From positions 1 to 64,000 of the forward strand of contig CAKRNE010000007.1 in assembly GCA_934365945.1 (NCBI GenBank): a stretch of DNA of 64,000 nt, given 5' to 3'. The notes below the pieces were generated by a model, which was given only the letters and a program-made list of their open reading frames with translations, had not been told where the DNA came from and made no database searches. Shown piece after piece: positions 55,888 through 63,028 of this stretch. This DNA is from an uncultured Agathobacter sp. GTDB taxonomy: Bacteria; Bacillota; Clostridia; Lachnospirales; Lachnospiraceae. The translations under genes were made by a program, and so were the position numbers. How positions within the stretch are numbered: the stretch's first letter is position 1; the number at the start of each line of letters is the position of its first letter.

Positions 55888-57249
55888 TTACTCCTCTAAT
55901 CCTTTTACTAATTCCTTGAAGATACGTCCTCTCTCCTCATAATTAGGGAACATGCCCCAGCTTGCACAGGCAGGTGATAAAAGGACGGCATCGCCTGAAG
56001 CAGCATGCTCATAACAATAGCTGACAGCCTCCTCAAAGGTATCCTTCTTTACTGTATTCATAAATCCATGTCTGTGTGCACATTCCTCTATTTTGTCCGC
56101 TGTCTGACCGATAAGCACAAGCTCCTTGACCTTACCGTCAAAAGCCTCTATCCACTCGTCATATTCTGACTGTTTATCATATCCCCCTCCGATAAGGAGT
56201 GTCGGTCTGTTCATGGCACGTATTCCCTGAATAGCCGCATCAGGGTTGGTTCCCTTTGAATCATTGTAAAACTTGACGCCGCGCTTTTCTGTCACATATT
56301 CTATTCTGTGTTCAACTGCCTTAAATACCTTAAGCACCTCGACAATCTTATCCATCGGCACGCCAAAGCTTAATGACATGGCACAGGCTGCCATAACATT
56401 CTCAAAATTGTGCTTTCCAAGCAGGTTCAGGTCATTCACATTGATTATCTCATTGCGTGCACCATCGTGTGCATACATGATGCTGTCTCCATCCAGATAA
56501 AAGCCCTCTGAAAGCTCAGACTTACTGCTGAAAAAGATAACCTTAGCAGGGCACTCTGCCGCAAAGCTTCTAAGCACCTCATCCTCATAGTTTAAGATAC
56601 AAAAATCATCCTGTGTCTGATTCTTTGTGATATCCTCTTTTGCCCTGATATAGTTTTCCATTGTGTGATGACGGTTAAGATGATCCGGTGTAATATTTAA
56701 TATTGCACTGATGTGAGGCTTAAAGGTATCAATTGTCTCAAGCTGGAAGCTGGATATCTCTGCCACTGTCACGGTCTCATCCGTGCTTCCTGTGACCATT
56801 GATGTATATGGTATTCCAATGTTTCCAACAACCCTTACATCCTTAAAGTAATTCTTCATTATCTCTCCTGTAAGCGCCGTGGTCGTTGTCTTGCCGTTGG
56901 TTCCTGTGATGGCAATGATTCTGCCTGCACCAAATGTGTATGCAAGCTCTATCTCACCCCAGATTTTAACGCCCTTATCCCTCAGGGAATTGACCATTGG
57001 AATGTCTGTTGGTACGCCAGGACTGAGTACAGCCACATCAAACTCATCCATCTGTGCATCTGTTATATCTCCAAGTATGAGCGGTACTTCACGAATTGCC
57101 GGTGCCTTCTCATAAAGTGCCACTGTATCAAGCTCTTTATTTCCATCAAATAATACTGTATCTATATTATTGGCACGTAAAAGCTCTGTAGCTGCGATTC
57201 CGCTTTTTCCTGTACCGACAACAAGTACTTTCTTTCCTTGTAAGCTCAT
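55888..57249 (-). CDS. murD: UDP-N-acetylmuramoylalanine--D-glutamate ligase
   Basis: Adds D-glutamate to UDP-MurNAc-L-Ala in the cytosol. 453 residues with ATP loop ITGTNGKTTTTALTGE near residue 115, NITPDHLNRHHTMENY and the C-terminal ligase domain with YNDSKGTNPDAAIQGI. In most dcw clusters mraY directly precedes murD; here the preceding gene is the interrupted penicillin-binding protein. Confidence 0.95.
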   Translation of the reverse strand: MSLQGKKVLVVGTGKSGIAATELLRANNIDTVLFDGNKELDTVALYEKAPAIREVPLILGDITDAQMDEFDVAVLSPGVPTDIPMVNSLRDKGVKIWGEIELAYTFGAGRIIAITGTNGKTTTTALTGEIMKNYFKDVRVVGNIGIPYTSMVTGSTDETVTVAEISSFQLETIDTFKPHISAILNITPDHLNRHHTMENYIRAKEDITKNQTQDDFCILNYEDEVLRSFAAECPAKVIFFSSKSELSEGFYLDGDSIMYAHDGARNEIINVNDLNLLGKHNFENVMAACAMSLSFGVPMDKIVEVLKVFKAVEHRIEYVTEKRGVKFYNDSKGTNPDAAIQGIRAMNRPTLLIGGGYDKQSEYDEWIEAFDGKVKELVLIGQTADKIEECAHRHGFMNTVKKDTFEEAVSYCYEHAASGDAVLLSPACASWGMFPNYEERGRIFKELVKGLEE

Positions 57250-57333
57250 TTTTATTCCTCCGTTTTCCTTGTGTTAAATCCTGATTTATACACTAAATTA
57301 TAGTATACGTTATTTATCCGCATTTCGCAAGAG

Positions 57334-57984
57334 CTACTGTTCATCCACATATGGTATTATTTCCGTAAACACCTCCGCGGCAACAGGAGCGGCAATGGTA
57401 CCTCCGTAGTATACTCCTCCTTTTGGATTATTTATTTTGACAAGCACCATCAGCCTTGGGTCATCTGCCGGATAAAATCCAAGAAACGATGCAATATAGA
57501 CATTATCACTGCGTGGAAGTGTCTGCGATGTAGCGGTCTTTCCACCTATTGCATACCCTTCTACCTGTGCGTTTTTGCCTGAGCCCTCAGATACCACTCC
57601 TTCAAGAAGCTTTCTGAGAGTCTTAGAGGTCTCCTGTGTACAAATACCGCTTTTTGTATCAAAAGACACCTGTTTTTTTGTGGTGCCATCGGGATTCAAT
57701 ATTTCTTTGCCTATATGCGGTGTCACCCTGTTTCCTCCATTTATCAGGGAGGATACTGTGGTCATAAGCTCTATCGGTGTAATCTGAAATGACTGTCCAA
57801 ATGAAATTGTTGCAAGCTCCACCTGTCCTATCTTGTCAGGCTGATGCATTATAGTACCTGCCTCTCCCGGCAGATCTATCCCTGTTTTTTCCAGCAGGCA
57901 AAAGCTTTTAAATTTCTCATAATACCTGTCACAGCCTATGCGCAGTCCAAGGTCTATGAATACAGGATTGACAGTGTTATCATT
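57334..57984 (-). pseudogene. 3' fragment of a SpoVD/FtsI-type penicillin-binding protein, split by the serine-recombinase element
   Basis: About 216 codons of the transpeptidase C-terminus remain open, from a stop at the element junction (TAA at 57985-57987) to the native stop. They begin NDNTVNPVFIDLGLRIG, i.e. at the SxN active-site motif (here T-V-N at the junction), and include GIDLPGEAG, a KTG-type motif in the form GGKTATSQ and the C-terminal GGTIAAPVAAEVF. The SxxK serine region and the N-terminal half are missing and should lie beyond the window. An internal ATG (57849) could give a 171-residue product, but it would lack catalysis. KTAT and the C-terminal blocks look like Lachnospiraceae SpoVD. 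Confidence 0.88.
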
Positions 57985-58007
57985 TTACCCCTTTTTTCAC
58001 ACCTAAA

Positions 58008-59888
58008 TTAACAGTCGGCTCCATTTTCCGTACGATTTACTATCCATATAGCAGTTTTAAAATCTAATTTCTTATGCTCCAACTTTCCCATTTCACGCAA
58101 CTGTTTAACCGACGTGCATATGTAGCTGTATTTCATACCCAGCATTTTAGCACAATCTTTTACTTGTAGGTTAGGATTTTTTGAAAAAAGCTCTAAAACT
58201 TTCTCATTGGTTTCTCGCCTTATTCTCTCTCTCTTTTGCTCCCTATGATATTCAAACTCTAAAGTAAATATATTTTTATCTATCATGTTAATCATTTCGC
58301 CTACATTGTATAAACTTAATAATTCTACAAGCTTGTCTGTATCGAAAATGACTGTAACATGACCGCTCGGCTCTACCTCGATTTTTTCAATTATATTTTT
58401 TAATTGCATGGTAATTGCATCACGCTCTATTGTACCACTATGTATGACTTTCCGAATTTCCTCAAGTTTTGCCTTATATTCATTATATGACTGTCTCATA
58501 CCTTTTAGAACATCTATTTTATCCTTAAGCTTATCTATTTCACATTGTAGCTTTTCATTATATTCTTTAAAGTCAGAATCATTTATTGTTCCATCGATTA
58601 ATTTATTAAACAGGATATCTTTTTTCCTTACTTGCAGTCTATGTTCCTCCTCTAAGTTGTTTAGAATACCCTCACTGGAGTTATCATTTAAAGCGATTTC
58701 AATATATTTCATTGCTTTATCAATAATTCCAGTGTTCTTCCGAAACAACTGACTAAACTTCTCTTTTGCTTTCCTGTCAATCAACTCGCTTAGTACTGTT
58801 TCTTCTATTATAATGTTATTGCATGCATTCTGTCCTAAATTCATCTTTTTTGAGCAGCGCCAATTTGTCAACTCATTAGGTGTCCCCTTTTTTACTATAT
58901 AACGATAGTAATAGCAATTACATGTTTTGCAGAATATTTTATGACTGTATAAATGTTTTCTGATGATTTTTCTGTCACCAGTAACATTTTTATACGACCT
59001 ATCCTTAAGCATCTGTATTGTTTCTTCTTGATACTCTTTACTTACTATTGCAGGTAACGCATTATCATAGTATATCCACTCACTCTCTGGCACCTTTTCT
59101 CTTTGTTTTGTCCAAAAATTCATACTATCCTTATGCATTACCACTGTTCCATGCATCTTAGGATTGTATATGCATCCATTTTTCCACCATGTAGCCGATA
59201 TCATTCTAGGCTCCATACTTTTTGTTCCAGATGTTCCCTTTGACCTATAGCCTTTTTCATACATATACTTTGCTAAACGATAAAATCCCATTCCTCCACG
59301 CACCAGCTCAAAGGCTTCTCTAATTGCGTCAGCTTCTTGTTCATTTATCTTGTATACATTTGTGTCCACCTTGTCCCATCCGAACATTTCTCGGCAAATA
59401 TTAATACCCGTTTTAAACTCCTGCCTCTTTGCATGTGCATCCTTTATTTTTTCTGAAAGCATTACACTCTGGAACTCATTGAATTTTGAAATCATACTAT
59501 AAACCATATGATCCTGCTCATGGTTATACAGTTTGCTATCTATGTAAAAGAATAATCTTTTACCAGTCTTTAACAACTCTCGTATGAATAAGTTCCACTC
59601 TAAATCACTTCTCATTAATCTATCCTGTGATTTTACTACTACTAAATCGTAATCCATAGTTGATAAACTTGCATATAATTTTCTATACTCGTAGCGATGT
59701 TCTGAACTGGTGCCTGATTTAGCTTCTACATATTGATGCACTATTATCCAATTACGTTTAATGCAATAATCTCTACTGTATTCTACCTGTCTCTCCAATG
59801 CATCCACTTGCGCCAGTTCTTCTGTTGAGCATCTATTATAGATTACTACCCTTAATCGACTGTTTAAATCAATATTAGCATATGCCAT
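58008..59888 (-). CDS. Large serine recombinase (integrase)
   Basis: Catalyses integration and excision. About 626 residues: resolvase domain with the catalytic serine in YNRCSTEE (about residue 20) and the arginine set in KSQDRLMRSDLEW; recombinase domain (about 165-270); zinc ribbon with C-x2-C (FCKTCNCYYYRY) and a later Cys pair; a coiled coil (about 410-480); and a C-terminal winged-helix-like extension (about 550-620) that is unusual. AGGAGG lies ten bases before the ATG at 59888, preferred over the one at 59915. The stop is about 22 bp from the target-gene junction, so it abuts attR/attL. Integrates into protein-coding sequence. Confidence 0.92.
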   Translation of the reverse strand: MAYANIDLNSRLRVVIYNRCSTEELAQVDALERQVEYSRDYCIKRNWIIVHQYVEAKSGTSSEHRYEYRKLYASLSTMDYDLVVVKSQDRLMRSDLEWNLFIRELLKTGKRLFFYIDSKLYNHEQDHMVYSMISKFNEFQSVMLSEKIKDAHAKRQEFKTGINICREMFGWDKVDTNVYKINEQEADAIREAFELVRGGMGFYRLAKYMYEKGYRSKGTSGTKSMEPRMISATWWKNGCIYNPKMHGTVVMHKDSMNFWTKQREKVPESEWIYYDNALPAIVSKEYQEETIQMLKDRSYKNVTGDRKIIRKHLYSHKIFCKTCNCYYYRYIVKKGTPNELTNWRCSKKMNLGQNACNNIIIEETVLSELIDRKAKEKFSQLFRKNTGIIDKAMKYIEIALNDNSSEGILNNLEEEHRLQVRKKDILFNKLIDGTINDSDFKEYNEKLQCEIDKLKDKIDVLKGMRQSYNEYKAKLEEIRKVIHSGTIERDAITMQLKNIIEKIEVEPSGHVTVIFDTDKLVELLSLYNVGEMINMIDKNIFTLEFEYHREQKRERIRRETNEKVLELFSKNPNLQVKDCAKMLGMKYSYICTSVKQLREMGKLEHKKLDFKTAIWIVNRTENGADC

Positions 59889-59892
59889 ATCG

Positions 59893-60138
59893 TTACAACC
59901 TCCTACCTTTGTCATTAGAAATTAAGTGCTTTACCTTAATTCCTTCTATTTCTGATAAATTACCAGCATTGACCAGCAAATCTATTATGTTTATTAACAT
60001 TTCTGTTTCTGTTCCTAACTGGGTGTTGGATTGTAACGCTGTGTACTCGTAATGTCCAGACATTTTACTCAAAGTATTACCTACTTTATTTTCCTTGGTA
60101 TTAACTTTATTATTATTGTTATCATTATATTCATCCAT
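59893..60138 (-). CDS. Small hypothetical protein upstream of the recombinase
   Basis: 81 residues from the ATG at 60138 (MDEYNDNNNNKVN...), or 95 from 60180, which has no ribosome binding site. Asn-rich N-terminus, then a helix with TETEMLINIIDLLVNAGNLSEIEGIKVKHLI and a basic end. Not recognised. It ends 4 bp before the recombinase start, so the two are probably co-expressed, and a recombination directionality factor is conceivable. Confidence 0.55.
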   Translation of the reverse strand: MDEYNDNNNNKVNTKENKVGNTLSKMSGHYEYTALQSNTQLGTETEMLINIIDLLVNAGNLSEIEGIKVKHLISNDKGRRL

Positions 60139-60182
60139 GCGATACAAAAATCCTTTCTTTTGTATCGTTATCCTTTTCATTT

Positions 60183-60227
60183 ATTTCACAGCTTAGCAAT
60201 GCGCAAACATATGCTAAACCGTGAAAT
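60183..60227 (-). other. Long RNA hairpin between two element genes
   Basis: A 16-bp stem (60183-60198 with 60212-60227), fully paired on the minus-strand RNA if G-U pairs are allowed, with a 13-base loop. No U tract follows on the minus strand. The plus strand has A-C mismatches, which suggests that the minus-strand RNA, or single-stranded DNA of that sense, is the structured form. Confidence 0.55.
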
Positions 60228-60247
60228 TTGTTGTTTAGTCTTTTCTC

Positions 60248-60613
60248 TTAAGAAGAAAAGGTAAACACTTTCTTCTTTTCTGTCGTGTCAGTCAAGAACT
60301 CTTTCTTGACCTCATCCATAGCAGACTGTATTGCACTCATCATCTCATTGACTTGTTCTGCTGAGTATGTATAATACTTTTTGTTTGACAGCTTCTTCAT
60401 ATCATCTATTGATGATATGATTTTAGATGTCTGTGCCTCTGCCCTTTCTATGAAACGCAGTGCCTTTACATCTGTTGTTATATTGTCCAGCGCAGGTGTA
60501 TGCTGTGCTGTTGCCATTGCCGGGGCTGTTGCTGTCTGCTGTGTTACTTGTGTCTGCGCACCAATTATAGGTGCTTGATTACTTACAAAACTTTCCATTT
60601 TGTTTTCCTCCAT
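60248..60613 (-). CDS. Hypothetical element protein
   Basis: 121 residues: a Gln/Thr/Ala-rich, probably disordered N-terminus (1-45) and a helical C-terminal half (ALRFIERAEAQTSKIISSIDDMKK, YYTYSAEQVNEMMSAIQSAMDEVKKEF). No family recognised. The position after a non-coding region and the possible promoter TTTATA-17-TATATT upstream suggest it heads the integration operon. GGAGG precedes the ATG. Confidence 0.6.
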   Translation of the reverse strand: MEENKMESFVSNQAPIIGAQTQVTQQTATAPAMATAQHTPALDNITTDVKALRFIERAEAQTSKIISSIDDMKKLSNKKYYTYSAEQVNEMMSAIQSAMDEVKKEFLTDTTEKKKVFTFSS

Positions 60614-60823
60614 AGATTTGTTTTATTTATACTGCTTTTCTCTTGTTGCTGTAGGTACCTTACACTTGCAATATACCACCAAAATGGCAAAATATAAACA
60701 AAAGTGAGTGTAGAAAAAATCTGCTCTGTTTGCTTCATTCTACACACTTAAAATTCACAAAAAACAAATGTCATAAACCACTTAAGTATAAGTGTATGCA
60801 CATTTTTCATGATGAGTCTATTG

Positions 60824-60946
60824 TGCAATTTGACGAACACCAAAAAAAATAGCTGCAATTTTCTTTGATATATCTGCTCTGAAATAGAAAATTGCATCAG
60901 AGTAAACTTCTAATGCAATCATCTGAATTTTTTACTATGCAATTTT
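60824..60946. repeat. Cluster of TGCAATT repeats and nested inverted repeats, candidate replication or recombination region
   Basis: Within a 740-bp non-coding stretch (60614-61358), TGCAAT(TTT) occurs at 60824, 60854, 60914 and 60938 and inverted at 60888-60896. The copy at 60854-60864 forms a perfect 11-bp inverted repeat with 60886-60896 (TGCAATTTTCT/AGAAAATTGCA), and 60891-60897 can alternatively pair with 60913-60919. The element's rolling-circle origin or packaging signal would be expected in such a place. The rest of the stretch shows no convincing gene. Confidence 0.55.
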
Positions 60947-61304
60947 GAATCGGTAACTATTTGGGTTATTTTTTGAATTATTTGCTGGTGGTGTTTATTT
61001 ACTGTTTTAACAGGGCATTTATGCTATGGTAATTATAGGTACATTTTATCTCACTATCTATTTATTCTCCCAAACTGCTATTTTTTTATTGTTTTCAAGC
61101 CGATTTTTTCTAAAAAATAAAAACTTTGAAAAAATCTTTATATACTTTTCTCAAATTTTCAATATTTTTATTTCTATCATTTTTTTCATATTTTCAATAT
61201 TTTTGATTGTCACATCCATTGATATAAAAATTTCCAATGCATACACCCTGTCAACCAGTCTTAAAAATGCATACTTATTTTTTAAGGAAATTGATAATGC
61301 TGGA

Positions 61305-61338
61305 CAAAAAGAAAAGACACCACATTTTCTGTGATGCC
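61305..61338 (-). terminator. Terminator after the two tiny paralogous genes
   Basis: On the minus strand, GGCATCACA and TGTGGTGTC form a 9-bp stem (one G-U at each of two positions) around GAAAA, followed by TTTTCTTTTTG. Stem arms are at 61330-61338 and 61316-61324. Confidence 0.8.
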
Positions 61339-61358
61339 TTGCTGTTATCGAATATTGT

Positions 61359-61550
61359 TTAGCTGTGAAGTGCCTTGCGTAAACGTTTCCTATATGCCTG
61401 TTCTATTTCATCATAAAACTCTACATCCGCCCTCCAGTCTCCATCCATTGGCAGCTCTGCCATTAATACTGTTCTAGGATGTCCATCTGGATAAACCATA
61501 TTTACACCCATTATGTTACGCTCACGTATACTCTTAAATCTTATCTGCAT
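61359..61550 (-). CDS. Tiny element protein, paralogue 2
   Basis: 63 residues beginning MQIRFKSI and containing GDWRADVEFYDEIEQAYRKRLRKALH. Aligns along its whole length with the neighbouring 62-residue protein. Both have the same leader (GGAGGGCATGAG). Mixed beta then basic helix. The function is unknown; the size would suit a phage single-stranded-DNA-binding protein, but there is no motif proof. Confidence 0.65.
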   Translation of the reverse strand: MQIRFKSIRERNIMGVNMVYPDGHPRTVLMAELPMDGDWRADVEFYDEIEQAYRKRLRKALHS

Positions 61551-61577
61551 AGCTCATGCCCTCCATTGTAATTGTTA

Positions 61578-61766
61578 TCAGTGTAATGTCTTTTCCCAGC
61601 GTTCCTCATATGCCGCCAGTACCTTATCGTAACACTCCATGTCTGCTCTCCAATCGCCATTGTCTGGTAACAGCATTGTAATGACCTCTTTTTCCTTAGC
61701 TGTTGGAATCGACATTAAGATGACCACTTTGTTGTTTTCCTTATGTCCTCTTAGTCTTATCTGCAT
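61578..61766 (-). CDS. Tiny element protein, paralogue 1
   Basis: 62 residues, MQIRLRGH...GDWRADMECYDKVLAAYEERWEKTLH. A tandem duplicate of the 63-residue gene 27 bp downstream, with shared MQIR start, DWRAD core and AY-x2-R end. GGAGGG lies nine bases before the ATG. Not recognised. Confidence 0.65.
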   Translation of the reverse strand: MQIRLRGHKENNKVVILMSIPTAKEKEVITMLLPDNGDWRADMECYDKVLAAYEERWEKTLH

Positions 61767-61870
61767 AACTCATGCCCTCCTGCACTTTAATTTCTTTTAT
61801 TTTATTTCATATCTATGTATTGTGCGAGGTGTAGCACACTGTAAGGAGTTTTTACTTTGCAGGTAATATA

Positions 61871-61900
61871 AAATGCAGTCCCTCTGCTTGGACTGCATTT
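61871..61900 (-). terminator. Hairpin after rep
   Basis: Perfect 11-bp stem (AAATGCAGTCC 61871-61881, GGACTGCATTT 61890-61900) immediately downstream of rep. The following U tract is weak (TATATTACC), so it may be a leaky terminator that tunes expression of the tiny genes beyond. Confidence 0.65.
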
Positions 61901-61907
61901 ATTCTTA

Positions 61908-62834
61908 CTACTTTGTTTTAACTTTTTCTGTTGCTGGCAGCAGGGGTGCAAACCTGTCTGAAAAATCTGCCGATGATGTTAAGTGCGTATAAACTCCATC
62001 CCAGCTCTCATATCCAGCCTGTTCAAGTGCTGTTGTAAGTTCCCTGTCTGGTATGTGATACTCTGACACCTCGCCTGTCTGCTCGTTCACTGTCTGACCT
62101 TTTACTCCCAGATGATTTCTCGTTTCATACAGTATCTTTCTATCAGTACTTGCAACACGCTCAAAAGCCTCTGCAAATTCATCCTCTTGGTCAGCGTGCC
62201 ATGAATCTATTACAATGTCACGCTCACAATTCTTTGAATATAAAAAACCTCTTTTGCCCTTTAATTCACCCGATGCATCATTCATGTTATCTATTAAGTA
62301 TTGTACAGCTGTCCTATAGCCATCCATTGACTTAATCTCAGTAACATAAGTAAACCCATTCTTCCAAAGATTCTGTATTATATTATTACTTATGTCGTTT
62401 TGGAAGTTGCACATTACATGGTAGTGCCAGTTTCCATTTGTCTGCCTGTTAAATGTCGCAAGATACTTAAAATTATCATAATGCGAACATACCCTCTGGA
62501 TAAATTTCTTAAACTCATAATGCGACTGTACCAGATCACTGCATATGCTGCTGTCAAGTTTTGTACTGTCATAAGTCAGTGTAATCATTACGACTTTTGG
62601 AATATCAAAACTGTTATAACATATCTCACGTATTGTGCTCCTTCGGTTCTTCATACGATTATGATAATTAAACCCTGCATAATCACTTGGTATTGTAGGT
62701 TTTATCTTTTTCTGCTTATCGCTCTTTATCGGCTTTGTTGTATGTAACCGCATATTTTCATATGTAGTTACCCTTGTACGCTTTCTGCTGATTTTTATTT
62801 TATATCCATTTTCTATGTATTCTGCTCCACTCAT
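61908..62834 (-). CDS. HUH-endonuclease rolling-circle replication initiator
   Basis: 308 residues. Motif I MITLTYDS (about 83-90), motif II HYH (137-139, in GNWHYHVMCNF) and a tyrosine at about 179 (AVQYLIDNM) are the three expected HUH motifs. No helicase domain follows; the C-terminal 100 residues are acidic and unassigned. The fold and length fit the G2P/ORF2 Rep type of filamentous phages and some small plasmids. GGGAGG precedes the ATG. A promoter with an operator-like palindrome lies directly upstream. Confidence 0.85.
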   Translation of the reverse strand: MSGAEYIENGYKIKISRKRTRVTTYENMRLHTTKPIKSDKQKKIKPTIPSDYAGFNYHNRMKNRRSTIREICYNSFDIPKVVMITLTYDSTKLDSSICSDLVQSHYEFKKFIQRVCSHYDNFKYLATFNRQTNGNWHYHVMCNFQNDISNNIIQNLWKNGFTYVTEIKSMDGYRTAVQYLIDNMNDASGELKGKRGFLYSKNCERDIVIDSWHADQEDEFAEAFERVASTDRKILYETRNHLGVKGQTVNEQTGEVSEYHIPDRELTTALEQAGYESWDGVYTHLTSSADFSDRFAPLLPATEKVKTK

Positions 62835-62858
62835 ATTTTACCTCCCATATATACCCAA

Positions 62859-62882
62859 ATTATATCAGATAAACATATCTGA
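62859..62882 (-). promoter_or_regulatory. Extended -10 promoter with palindromic operator upstream of rep
   Basis: On the minus strand TGATATAAT gives an extended -10 (TATAAT at 62864-62859). The bases just upstream form a perfect 7-bp inverted repeat, TCAGATA/TATCTGA (62865-62871, 62876-62882). No good -35 is present, so repression by a protein bound at the palindrome is plausible. Confidence 0.6.
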
Positions 62883-63028
62883 CGATATTGGTATTTTAAA
62901 CATTTTTCATATTGAAATAAAGGATTTGATTGTGTCATATTTTTTTCTTGAAATGCATTTTTGAAATTTTCAATATTTTTGAAATGAGTGAGATATGACT
63001 TGATTCTTAAATAATATGTTTTAGAAGA

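Noticed and set aside
57520..57560. KTAT instead of KTG in the penicillin-binding protein fragment, as an inactivating change
   Set aside because: Close homologues in this bacterial family, as I know them, carry KTAT, so it is not by itself evidence of decay. The loss of the N-terminal half is.
61026..61334. A 102-codon plus-strand ORF with strong hydrophobic segments
   Set aside because: It lies in AT-rich sequence opposite to all element genes, has no good ribosome binding site and its end overlaps the terminator hairpin of the minus-strand genes. Kept only as a remote possibility.
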